Assembly: GCA_021819825.1 (NCBI GenBank)
Contig: JAKAEZ010000004.1
Span: forward strand, 1-34,755
Direction of reading: 5' to 3'
Length of the DNA: 34,755 nucleotides
Source: Planctomycetota bacterium
GTDB taxonomy: Bacteria; Planctomycetota; Phycisphaerae; WQYP01
Both the position numbers and the translations under genes were made by a program. Position 1 is the first letter of the stretch; the number at the start of each line of letters is the position of its first letter. Of the stretch, positions 17,093-24,564 are shown piece after piece. Under the pieces are notes generated by a model. It saw only the letters and a list, made by a program, of their open reading frames with translations, made no database searches and had not been told where the DNA came from.

Positions 17093-18439
17093 TTAGTGTT
17101 CGGGCACCACATTGAGCAATCGCGATGCGTGAGAATTCAACACCGCGCTGAATTGCTGTTTTGCATTGCGCACCGCCTTGTGTTGCCAGATATCGACCAC
17201 TTTTGCCGCGGCCTGAAAACCAAGTTCCCGCCAGCGAACTGTCACTCTGGCTGGCGTGCGACCAAGGTTAAACAAGGCGACCGTGTACGTTCCGTTTGCA
17301 TTTTGCACGCGCCAAATCTGGTGCGGCGTAGATTGCGAGAGGGGAGTTGCCACACGCCCGGCCTGATCAATGGCGATGGCGGCGCGATTGGTAATGATTT
17401 TGTAATCATAACGCGTCAGATGGCGCAAATCAGAACCCAGATAAAGCGGCGCGCAATTGATGCACCACAGCGTCATGACCGTCTGACGTTCCGCACGTGT
17501 CAGGCCGTCACTGCGTCCATTTCCGATTTCCAGCGAATCTAAATCATTCCAACCGCCGGGACCGGCATATTTGGACCATTTGGGCGCGTCCGTAAAACGC
17601 TGACGGATATTTTTCCAGTCGGTTAGGTAGGGGCTGCCATAGGCCTCAACGTCATTGTCAATGCGCCACCCATTGGCGTATCTCCGCCAGAAGGTGGCGT
17701 ATCGCAAGCTCAGGCTGTTGGACAATTCCAACCAGATTGGCCGACCAGTATTTCGCAGTGCCCTAGCCCAATGAACGATGTCGTCTCGATTATCCGTGCG
17801 ACGAAAGCCTTTATATCCCCCGCCCGGACCCACGAAATCCATCTTGATAAAATCCACACCCCAGCGGCTGAATAGATTGGCGCAACTCTGAATGTATGCG
17901 GCCGCGCCGGGCTTCCTGTAGTCTATTTTCCGAAAGCCGCGCCCAAGTGTGTTGCCGCTTCCCGACGGGTAAGTGATTTCCCTCGCCACATAAGGGCTGT
18001 GCCAAATTTGACAGTTGGTGTGGTACTCGGCCGGGCTGATCCCGGGTACCAGATATATGCCGAGTTTCAATCCATGGGCATGGAGCCAAGCGGCCATTCC
18101 CGCCATGCCCTCCGGAAACCGCTTGAGGTTCGCCGCAGGTCGGCCATATCGGTCAAAACCTCCAACCCACCCGGCATCAATATTGATATATCGATATCCA
18201 TACGGCAACAACCGTGCCGCCATTATGCGAGCTTGTGCCTTTATCTTCGCGGCGTTGGGCTTTCCGCGCAGAAAGCTCCAACTGCTCCAGCCCATATACG
18301 GCCGCTGGGCGGAATTAGCCTTCTTAAACTCTGCGCCAGCCATCCGTTCGCGCCGTGGCTGTCCTTTAGCACTGATTGCAGGCGTAAATAGCGCCAGCAG
18401 GGCCGGAATCGCACAGAAAAACACAATATACTTTCGCAT
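17093..18439 (-). CDS. GH27 alpha-galactosidase, short form, copy C
   Basis: 448 residues: signal peptide (YIVFFCAIPALLALFTPAISA), then the catalytic domain without an Ig domain. RPYMGWSSWSF starts the barrel (46-56). The nucleophile is Asp201 in DFIKMDFVGPG, the acid/base Asp263 in WRIDNDVEAY, and GPGGWNDLDSL and a C-terminal beta domain follow. It differs from the other three intact GH27 proteins (M-D-F instead of Y-D-W) and is the nearest relative of the broken copy at 10223. The start is fixed by AGGAG 10 nt upstream, which sits in the loop of a perfect hairpin (18440-18466). It follows a PL38-like gene by 86 nt. Confidence 0.88.
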   Translation of the reverse strand: MRKYIVFFCAIPALLALFTPAISAKGQPRRERMAGAEFKKANSAQRPYMGWSSWSFLRGKPNAAKIKAQARIMAARLLPYGYRYINIDAGWVGGFDRYGRPAANLKRFPEGMAGMAAWLHAHGLKLGIYLVPGISPAEYHTNCQIWHSPYVAREITYPSGSGNTLGRGFRKIDYRKPGAAAYIQSCANLFSRWGVDFIKMDFVGPGGGYKGFRRTDNRDDIVHWARALRNTGRPIWLELSNSLSLRYATFWRRYANGWRIDNDVEAYGSPYLTDWKNIRQRFTDAPKWSKYAGPGGWNDLDSLEIGNGRSDGLTRAERQTVMTLWCINCAPLYLGSDLRHLTRYDYKIITNRAAIAIDQAGRVATPLSQSTPHQIWRVQNANGTYTVALFNLGRTPARVTVRWRELGFQAAAKVVDIWQHKAVRNAKQQFSAVLNSHASRLLNVVPEH

Positions 18440-18466
18440 GATACGTGAACTCCTGATTCACGTATC
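18440..18466 (-). promoter_or_regulatory. Perfect palindrome with Shine-Dalgarno in the loop
   Basis: GATACGTGAA and TTCACGTATC form a perfect 10-bp inverted repeat around the 7-nt loop TCAGGAG (minus-strand reading). The next base begins the ATG of the GH27 gene. The Shine-Dalgarno AGGAG therefore lies in the loop and the stem ends at the start codon. It may be a translational control hairpin, a dimeric repressor operator, or both. A CACGTG hexamer also occurs at 18499-18504 and upstream of GH27 copy A at 2750. Confidence 0.65.
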
Positions 18467-18525
18467 TTATCCCAGCGTGGAAAAACCGCAAACAAGTGGC
18501 ACGTGACCGGGTTGGGGCACGCTTT

Positions 18526-19722
18526 TTACCAAAACCGTCCCGGCGAGACGGTCACTGGTGCAATCCAGAGCACCGTCGGTCCCATGAAGGAATTGAACCA
18601 GAAATTGGAATATTGGCCTTGGCCGCGCGCCGCGTTCCAAAGGCTGATGTAGTTATTATTGTGATACGCCAATCCGCCGAACAAATACGCTGGTGGCCGT
18701 TGCGGTTTGCTGTTCCAGTGCTGCACATCATGCCGGTAGGGCCATGTCGATTTATGCAGCATGTAGGGATACAGAAACGCCAAGCCCTTTTTCATGTTTC
18801 TGCCGTCCGGTGTCGAATATTTCCAGAGATTATCTGTCGGTGTCGAAAGCACCTGGCATACGCAACACATTGCGTTAAGATTAAACAGGGAATACCCAAA
18901 CGGCTTGGTGCGGGCCAGTTCCCGCGGAAAGCTGCCATTGGCCGCCATCTGATGGGGCAGAAGTGTCCGCTTAAATCGCCGTCGGCACATCGCCAACACT
19001 TTCCGGTCGCCGATCAGCGCGGCATACGCGGCGGCCTGCAGCGTCCAGAATGTGCCATGGTTGTTCTTCGCATGCATTTCCGCCCGGCCATGGGCTGACG
19101 TAATCATCCAGGAGAGATATTCCGCGAACCATTTATTTACGGCCTTTTTATCGCTGCCGCGCAAGACCCCGCCGCGTTCCAGCATTTCCGCGCTGCGGGC
19201 CACAGGCACAAGGCGAACTGTATCGATAATGCCGATGCCGCGCCCGGAGTCAATGCCGGGAATCGCCTGGGAATATTGAAGATTCGGAGCCATCATCGTG
19301 GCGGGTGTGATAAACCATGCCCGCAGATTGGCAATTGCGGCGGTGGCATAACGCCGCTGATGGGTAAGCATCCACGCCGCAGTGAGCGTGGCGACATGCT
19401 CGCCGAAAGTTCCCAGCGCCTTTTTATGGGCGCGAAAATTATTCGGATTGGTGTAGCCATCCCGCCGGATGTAGGGCCCCTCTGGATTATCGGGATTCGG
19501 CCACCAGTAAGTTCCCTCCGAATAATATTCGTGAATACCGCCTGGATCGCGCGCCGAGGGATACGCTGTGATGGTGCGCGGCTTATCATGCAGATAGGCC
19601 TCCGCCGCCCGAATCACCTGCCGCCGGTCCAGCGGGACGTTTAGCACCGCGGCACGGCTGATTCCCGAAGCCCCGATCATGCTAATCAGCAAGGCACAGA
19701 CATAACTTTTTCCAAACGTCAT
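18526..19722 (-). CDS. Alginate-lyase-fold polysaccharide lyase (PL38-like), copy B
   Basis: Paralogue of the lyase at 2783, about 398 residues. Signal peptide YVCALLISMIGASGISRA; then HEYYSEGTYWWPNPDNPEGP, RRDGYTNPNNF, NNHGTFW, RELARTKPFGYSLFNLNAMC and DNLWKYSTPDGRNMK. All these blocks are shared with copy A. Expected role: beta-eliminating cleavage of a uronan, possibly glucuronan, giving unsaturated ends for the GH105 enzyme encoded immediately upstream (gap 16 nt). The ATG at 19722 has AAGGG 6 nt upstream and is preferred over ATG at 19728, which is too close to it. The C-terminus is extended relative to copy A by about 20 residues. Confidence 0.82.
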   Translation of the reverse strand: MTFGKSYVCALLISMIGASGISRAAVLNVPLDRRQVIRAAEAYLHDKPRTITAYPSARDPGGIHEYYSEGTYWWPNPDNPEGPYIRRDGYTNPNNFRAHKKALGTFGEHVATLTAAWMLTHQRRYATAAIANLRAWFITPATMMAPNLQYSQAIPGIDSGRGIGIIDTVRLVPVARSAEMLERGGVLRGSDKKAVNKWFAEYLSWMITSAHGRAEMHAKNNHGTFWTLQAAAYAALIGDRKVLAMCRRRFKRTLLPHQMAANGSFPRELARTKPFGYSLFNLNAMCCVCQVLSTPTDNLWKYSTPDGRNMKKGLAFLYPYMLHKSTWPYRHDVQHWNSKPQRPPAYLFGGLAYHNNNYISLWNAARGQGQYSNFWFNSFMGPTVLWIAPVTVSPGRFW

Positions 19723-19738
19723 AGACATCCCTTAATAA

Positions 19739-20818
19739 CTACTTTAACTCCATTGCCCAGGCAGCCCACAGAAAGGCCGCTTGTCCATGCGGGTCTCCGG
19801 TGTGGCGCGGACGGTTCAGATAATAGCGCTCATGCTCGGACTGGCTGGTACCCACACATACATCTTTCAGATTACCGCGTTTTCCCAGATATCCACATAA
19901 CGCCATCCACGCCCTCTTCACAGGCGCGCGATAGGTTGTCGCGTTCAACCAGCCCTGATGCAGTCCTACCGCCATGGCTGTAATAAACATGCCGGTGCAG
20001 GATGTTTCCGGCCACGACTTAGGATCATTGAGCACCTGCCTCCATACACCTTGTCTGGTCTGACACGCCAGCAGGCCGGCCATCATTTTTTGATAGGCAG
20101 CCATAAGCACCGGTCGGCGTGAATCGGTAGCTGGCAGAAGGGTCAACACGCGCGAAAGTCCTACCGCCACCCAGCCATTACCGCGTCCCCATTCAATGGG
20201 AGCCTTGGGCCCGTGAATGAATCTTCCGCTGGGCTGCTGTAATTTGCGAACATACGCCGTTAATTCCAGCGTGGCCCGATCAAGATATTTTTTGTCATGG
20301 GTCACCATATACGCTTGAGTTTGCAGGCCGATGATCATGAACATGTCATCAATCCACCAGCGGGTCTGCCGCGTTAGACCATCTTGGCGCGGGTGCAGCC
20401 ACTGGTTGTCGGCATAATGCAGGCCCAGCGCCAAACAACGTCTATCGCCGTCAAGATGATACATCTCCATGGGCAAGATACCGAAAACACTCCGATCGAC
20501 GATATTCGGCACAGGCAGATAGTGCGGATTGGTATTCGTGAGAATAGGGGCGTAGCGGGCCAGAAGCGCGGCGACCAGCTTCTTATCATGCAGTTGAGCC
20601 GCCAGCCGCAGCGAACCATATCCCATGCAAACTTCGGGGTATCCGAAATGGCGCAGTCGGCGGCGCAACAAATTGTGAATCACGCGCACGCCCAGAATGC
20701 GCGGACTGGCAGTTGCGGGAAATAATCCCCACGGCCCAGCCGCGCTAAGCGACGATTCTCGCAGCCCCGCCGCCAGGAGAATGATCAATACCACAATCAT
20801 TGAACGTCGATTCAACAC
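19739..20818 (-). CDS. GH105 unsaturated uronyl hydrolase
   Basis: 359 residues with a signal peptide (MIVVLIILLAAGLRESSLSA) and an (alpha/alpha)6-barrel. GH105 hallmarks are WWIDDMFM (Asp157-Asp158; one is the general acid that hydrates the double bond), IEWGRGNGW (208-216) and ETSCTGMFITAMAVG. These enzymes remove the 4,5-unsaturated glucuronyl or galacturonyl residue left by polysaccharide lyases. That is the expected next step after the PL38-like enzyme encoded 16 nt downstream. The start is GTG with GAGG about 8 nt upstream. It leads the operon GH105-PL38-GH27-XylR. An export signal suggests periplasmic action, whereas several GH105 enzymes are cytoplasmic. Confidence 0.87.
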   Translation of the reverse strand: MLNRRSMIVVLIILLAAGLRESSLSAAGPWGLFPATASPRILGVRVIHNLLRRRLRHFGYPEVCMGYGSLRLAAQLHDKKLVAALLARYAPILTNTNPHYLPVPNIVDRSVFGILPMEMYHLDGDRRCLALGLHYADNQWLHPRQDGLTRQTRWWIDDMFMIIGLQTQAYMVTHDKKYLDRATLELTAYVRKLQQPSGRFIHGPKAPIEWGRGNGWVAVGLSRVLTLLPATDSRRPVLMAAYQKMMAGLLACQTRQGVWRQVLNDPKSWPETSCTGMFITAMAVGLHQGWLNATTYRAPVKRAWMALCGYLGKRGNLKDVCVGTSQSEHERYYLNRPRHTGDPHGQAAFLWAAWAMELK

Positions 20819-20849
20819 AATTTTACCTCAACAAAAACACAATAGTTGT

Positions 20850-20945
20850 TTACTCACCGTATCCGGCCGGCATCGCGCGGGCTTTGACTGTGAATAAAAA
20901 CGGTTTCCCCGGACACACGTCACAAACAATCCGCCCGCTAAAACG
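20850..20945 (-). pseudogene. Relic of a GH27-type putative Ig domain
   Basis: The minus strand reads RIVCDVCPGKPFLFTVKARA then MPAGYGE and a stop. Intact GH27 copies have VFGVRPGHPFLFTIDARGKR and, later, LPAGL. The P-G-x-P-F-L-F-T core and the P-A-G at the end match, with about 10 residues missing between. No start and no downstream catalytic domain exist here. It lies between the PEP-CTERM-like lyase stop (20960) and GH105. Confidence 0.45.
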
Positions 20946-20959
20946 CGTAGCCGAGCCAG

Positions 20960-21724
20960 TCAGTGAACCGCCTTCCAGCCGCGCCTGGAAAGCATCAACA
21001 TGGCAGTGCCCATGAAGACCATCGGCAACGAACCTGGGGCCGGAACGGGCACACCCGAATGGGTCCAAAACTCGATATTCTTAATGTAATCCTGCATTTC
21101 AGAGCTTCCCCCGGATTGCATATAAACACCATCTTTCATGTAGAAATCGGGCGCTTTGTTATCCTGTTGCGTCCATACCTGCTGGTTATTAACCCAGACG
21201 GTAATGGTATGGTTTACCAAGTCGTCGTTGACATTCAGATGAAACCAGTCGCCGGTCAGGCCCGAAGCCAATTCTTTTCCATCGTAATCATGCAGTGAGC
21301 CTCCATCGCTGCTGTACCAGAACAGCATAAACGTGGTTGCTCCATATTCGGATGAATAAGCGTCACCTGTGTGAATCTGGAATATACATACATTGCTGGT
21401 TCCCGATGGAACCAGCATGTCCGAGGCATATTGCACCTCACCCGAAGTATAATCCGGTGTGAACCGTTGCTCTGTGCGCGGCCGGGTGGTGTTACCTTTA
21501 GAAAACGGCTCGTCGGTGTTATATACCCAGAGGTGGTAGACGCCATCGGAATACGAATAGCGGTCGCTGGTCGGCAAATTGTAGGGGGATTGCACGTTGA
21601 AATTAACCGGCGCTAAGACCCAGCCGTCTACACCTGATATCGGATCGGCACCAGCAACTCGCGCGGCCAGCGGAAGCACGGTGGCCGTTGCCAATAACAA
21701 TTTGTGAAAAGCCAATTCTGACAT
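20960..21724 (-). CDS. Jelly-roll polysaccharide lyase with PEP-CTERM-like tail
   Basis: 254 residues from ATG 21724 (GGAGAGG upstream). Signal peptide (HKLLLATATVLPLAARVAGA). The single domain carries all three active-site motifs of the PL7/PL18-type beta-jelly-roll: R-T-E-Q-R (83-87; family R-[TS]-E-x-R), Q-I-H (116-118) and Y-M-K-D-G-V-Y-M-Q (195-203; family Y-x-K-x-G-x-Y-x-Q). Such enzymes cleave alginate or glucuronan by beta-elimination (PL20 glucuronan lyase has the same fold). The C-terminus, VPAPGSLPMVFMGTAMLML then SRRG, has the shape of a PEP-CTERM anchor, with P-A-P instead of P-E-P. If functional, this is a surface-displayed lyase beside a PL38/GH105 operon. Substrate is inferred only. 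Confidence 0.65.
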   Translation of the reverse strand: MSELAFHKLLLATATVLPLAARVAGADPISGVDGWVLAPVNFNVQSPYNLPTSDRYSYSDGVYHLWVYNTDEPFSKGNTTRPRTEQRFTPDYTSGEVQYASDMLVPSGTSNVCIFQIHTGDAYSSEYGATTFMLFWYSSDGGSLHDYDGKELASGLTGDWFHLNVNDDLVNHTITVWVNNQQVWTQQDNKAPDFYMKDGVYMQSGGSSEMQDYIKNIEFWTHSGVPVPAPGSLPMVFMGTAMLMLSRRGWKAVH

Positions 21725-21734
21725 CACGCCTCTC

Positions 21735-21767
21735 CCGCATCCCCCGGTGCGTAGCCGGGGGATGCGG
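21735..21767 (-). promoter_or_regulatory. 13-bp perfect stem-loop before the jelly-roll lyase
   Basis: CCGCATCCCCCGG and CCGGGGGATGCGG are perfect inverted repeats with a 7-nt loop. It begins 33 nt past the stop of the PEP-CTERM gene at 21800. On the downstream side it runs straight into GAGAGG, the ribosome binding site of the lyase gene. It could terminate or stabilise the upstream message, or limit lyase translation. No T-run follows. Confidence 0.6.
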
Positions 21768-21799
21768 TACAAGGGAAGAGAACTCAACTTGCGATGGGA

Positions 21800-22696
21800 T
21801 TAATCCAAGCGCCGCACCGCATGTGCTGTCCGTCGGCGCAACAGCAGCAGGCCCGCCGTGCCGGCCACGCCGAAAAGGGCCAGCGTGGCGGGTTCAGGCA
21901 CGGGTGCGACAGCAGGTGTTATAATTACACCGTTAAGCTGCGCACCTTGGAATGTATTGAATTGACTTGAAGTGGAACTGTTGTTCCCAAGTTGTTCGTA
22001 GAATGTCTGCGTTGCGCCCGATGCGGTAAAGGTCCAGTCGATATAGGAACCAACAGAGGCAACCGTGCCGGTTGAGTCAAAAGCGTACTGCACAACCGGG
22101 CTGGCATACGCACCGCTGCCTGCATTACTGAAGGTTGAATTATTACTTATCTGGAACGTCCGACCGGAAAGGTTACTGCTTTGCCGGTTGTCAACCGCGA
22201 AGAACTGAACCTGGTAGCTCTGGCCCGCAGTGAGGTTATTAAAAGTGATCTGCCCCGGCGGATTTGTGGTGCCGCTGGTAGTCCCGTCTTCATAAACCCC
22301 GCCGGTGAGAATGGTATCCAGACTCGTATCACCGGTCGTAAATGTTGTCCCGTTATGATTGAAATACTGATTATATAGGTGCCCAAAATTGGTAAGCGTA
22401 AGATTTCCACCGGCACCGGTACCGTTACTGGCGGTCGAGCCTGTACCCGTAAGAAAGGGTGTGAAAGTAACACCGCCGACCGTCCCTCCGCTGGTTGAAT
22501 CAAAATTGGTAGCATAATAACCGGAACCGACGGAAATCAAACTACCATCGTCGTTTATCCCGCTTCCGGAAGTCTGGGAAGTCAGCGATCCGGTGGAGAT
22601 GGTGTCTGCGCCAGCCACGCCGATGGAGCTTAAGGCCAAGGCGACCGGTACTGCCATGCCGACGGCCAACATAAGTCTCATTGAATGCACTTGCAT
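21800..22696 (-). CDS. PEP-CTERM surface protein, function unknown
   Basis: 298 residues. Signal peptide (MRLMLAVGMAVPVALALSSI, cut near VAGA), then a Gly/Ser/Thr/Asn-rich beta-type domain (TNFDSTSGGTVGGVTFTPF, GQITFNNLTAGQSYQVQFFA, VDNRQSSNLSGRTFQIS), and a textbook tail VPEPATLALFGVAGTAGLLL plus LRRR. It looks like a cell-surface or matrix protein sorted by an exosortase. The internal T-A-G-x-S-Y-x-V-Q-F-F pattern is common in choice-of-anchor domains. Ribosome binding site AAGGAGGT is 6 nt before ATG, one of the strongest in the window. It sits between pseudopilin B and the jelly-roll lyase on the same strand. Confidence 0.88.
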   Translation of the reverse strand: MQVHSMRLMLAVGMAVPVALALSSIGVAGADTISTGSLTSQTSGSGINDDGSLISVGSGYYATNFDSTSGGTVGGVTFTPFLTGTGSTASNGTGAGGNLTLTNFGHLYNQYFNHNGTTFTTGDTSLDTILTGGVYEDGTTSGTTNPPGQITFNNLTAGQSYQVQFFAVDNRQSSNLSGRTFQISNNSTFSNAGSGAYASPVVQYAFDSTGTVASVGSYIDWTFTASGATQTFYEQLGNNSSTSSQFNTFQGAQLNGVIITPAVAPVPEPATLALFGVAGTAGLLLLRRRTAHAVRRLD

Positions 22697-22730
22697 AAAA
22701 TAACCTCCTTAAAAAGGACCCTGAATAAAG

Positions 22731-22782
22731 GGGTACAGCGTTAGATGAAAACATTCCATCTTAAATATTGCGCTGTACACCC
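22731..22782. repeat. Imperfect inverted repeat between pseudopilin B and a PEP-CTERM gene
   Basis: GGGTACAGCG (22731-22740) pairs with CGCTGTACACCC (22771-22782) with one 2-nt bulge, and the inner parts TTAGATG and CATCTTAA continue the stem. On the minus strand it follows the pseudopilin stop at 22813 and precedes the AAGGAGGT of the gene at 22696. It could be a terminator or a 5' leader structure. Confidence 0.4.
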
Positions 22783-22812
22783 TTGCGGTTTGAACACTCA
22801 TTTTTTGGCCGA

Positions 22813-23841
22813 TCAGTTGCCGGCCATCACGTCATAGTTCATGTTGAACCATGGCGGTTGGACCATCTGCTTGGGCTGGCCGTACATGCCGCCGTCAGCG
22901 CTGAAGCCACCTGGGGCCGGGAGATTCGATTGGGGCAACTTGGATCGGGCGTAGAGCGCCACATGACCATCAAGGAACGCAAGGTTGCTGTATCCGACGG
23001 TCAAATCAGTTTGGTTCCCAGCGCTAACGCTGGGCGGACGCTCATGGCGGCCGACCGGGCCGTTATCTACGTTATTGTCATTGGCCCACTCGGTGCCGTC
23101 GAAGAAGAACACATCGTGAGCCGGGTCGTGGAAAGTGCTCACAGGTGGAGGGGCTACGTCGGCAAAGCCCCTGTATCCGTGCATAAATGGATAGCTAATA
23201 TAGCGCCAATCATCCCAGCCATTTTGGAAAACCCCTGGGTCTGGAGCGTTTGGGTTGCCGTCGTGGTTGGTTTTGGCAAAATATTCGCCATTAATCGTAT
23301 AGGACGTGACGACGGGTACCTTCACGCCTTTGGATTGCCCCGGCACCGCTGCCCAATAGTAATACGCCTGGGCCCCGTAGACAGCGTTTTGCGCAACTGA
23401 GTTAAGATCGCCGGGATCATAAAATACCGTCGGGATGGACGGAATGTTATAGAAGCTGTTCGCGGAGCTTCCCTGCTCCACTGGAATAATGCCCGAGACA
23501 ATTAAAATGGCCGGCCACAGCACCAGGTGGTTGGCGTTTAATCCACTATCGGGATAGAGATTTGGGGGTAGCGGCTGGCCCTTAAACTCCTGGGAATACT
23601 CCATGGCCGCGATGTCAATAGTTCGCAGATTCGCAGCACACACAATTGTATTGGCAAGGTCCTTCGCCTTTGCCAAAGCCGGGAGAAGCAGCGCGATTAA
23701 AAGGGCGATGATAGAAATGACCACCAGAAGTTCCACGAGCGTAAAGCCGGCCGCTGCATGAGGAGCTTTTTTGACTCCTGGCCGATACTGATTAGGGCGA
23801 CCTGGAATTATGGACCCCGGATTTTTGAAAACCGCGTTCAT
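22813..23841 (-). CDS. Type II secretion-like pseudopilin, copy B
   Basis: 342 residues. A long leader (about 37 residues) precedes [20 protein letters not shown], then PALAKAKDLANTIVCAANLR. The remainder (SYTINGEYFAKTNHDG, DVFFFDGTEWANDNNVDNGP, NLAFLDGHVALYARS) is the globular domain of DUF1559-like pseudopilins, but the exact H-X9-D-G spacing is not present. It is clearly distinct from copies A, C and D, which share [10 protein letters not shown]. Ribosome binding site AAGGAGGT is 7 nt before ATG. A promoter candidate lies about 320 nt upstream. Role: probably an export or surface filament component, inferred. Confidence 0.86.
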   Translation of the reverse strand: MNAVFKNPGSIIPGRPNQYRPGVKKAPHAAAGFTLVELLVVISIIALLIALLLPALAKAKDLANTIVCAANLRTIDIAAMEYSQEFKGQPLPPNLYPDSGLNANHLVLWPAILIVSGIIPVEQGSSANSFYNIPSIPTVFYDPGDLNSVAQNAVYGAQAYYYWAAVPGQSKGVKVPVVTSYTINGEYFAKTNHDGNPNAPDPGVFQNGWDDWRYISYPFMHGYRGFADVAPPPVSTFHDPAHDVFFFDGTEWANDNNVDNGPVGRHERPPSVSAGNQTDLTVGYSNLAFLDGHVALYARSKLPQSNLPAPGGFSADGGMYGQPKQMVQPPWFNMNYDVMAGN

Positions 23842-24000
23842 AAAAGTACCTCCTTAAAAACACGGACACCAGATTCATGGCTAGCGACCCGGCGATTCTT
23901 CAGATTCGCTGATTCGGGCCGCCGTGGTTTTACACACACCACCGGTTCAATTGTCACACTCACTACCTAGCGCCAAATGGGCGACTGATTCGCGCCCGAA

Positions 24001-24117
24001 TTATTTTTTTTCTTCGCGATCTTCGAGATCGGCTTTCAGCGGCTTACCATTTATTGAGGCCAATGCCTCGTTCCTGTTTGCCTTTTTCTCCTGCCGCCTT
24101 GGCTTAACACGCCTCAA
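24001..24117 (-). CDS. Possible 38-residue basic leader peptide
   Basis: From TTG at 24117 (GGAG 4 nt upstream) the minus strand encodes RRVKPRRQEKKANRNEALAS then I-N-G-K-P-L and a charged end DREEKK before a TAA. It lies downstream of a candidate promoter (24161-24188) and upstream of pseudopilin B. Charged composition could arise by chance in this purine-rich stretch. No family recognised; low confidence. Confidence 0.2.
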   Translation of the reverse strand: MRRVKPRRQEKKANRNEALASINGKPLKADLEDREEKK

Positions 24118-24160
24118 TTTTCTCCGGTTGACCGGACGCTTACTTATATATGACACTTGT

Positions 24161-24188
24161 ATTATAATCAGATGTCGTATCAATGCAA
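24161..24188 (-). promoter_or_regulatory. Candidate promoter with flanking inverted repeat, upstream of pseudopilin B
   Basis: Minus strand: TTGCAT (24188-24183), a 16-nt spacer, TATAAT (24166-24161). ATATGACA and TGTCGTAT, inverted with one mismatch, flank the -10, forming a possible operator. TGTCGTATCAAT (24173-24184, plus reading) matches TGTCGCATTAAT in the divergent GH79 promoter at 10 of 12 positions. Confidence 0.5.
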
Positions 24189-24194
24189 GTCAAA

Positions 24195-24564
24195 AATCAC
24201 TTTTTTTTAAAATTTTGCTTTTTGCCGCGTCCAACCTCCGGGTGGCCGATGCTAAAATAAGATTGAAATGCCAATAAAATGGCCATTAATTTAGATTTTT
24301 GAGATACTTAGTCAGCATGACACGTCGGCCAGGAAGTACATGAAATTCAGTGGTACCGAGCCGTCACCGCGTCCAAATGTTTGTCTGTATTTTGCATATT
24401 TTTAATATTATTACATATATTTTGCAAAAACAAGACAAATATAGCCACGCCGGCTGATGCCGGGCAGACTCTCCGACTAACCGCCACGCTCCCGGAGGAA
24501 GATCAACTAAACTCTCGGATATTGCCGGCGATAAATCGGGGAAGCAGGTTGCCGAAGAAGCGCA
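24195..24564. other. AT-rich intergenic region with TATTTTGCA direct repeats
   Basis: No gene is supported. The stretch is markedly richer in A and T than its neighbours. TATTTTGCA occurs twice, at 24388-24396 and 24418-24426, exactly 30 bp apart. The surrounding sequence has no good downstream gene on the plus strand. It lies past the stop of the minus-strand GH29 gene. Confidence 0.4.
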
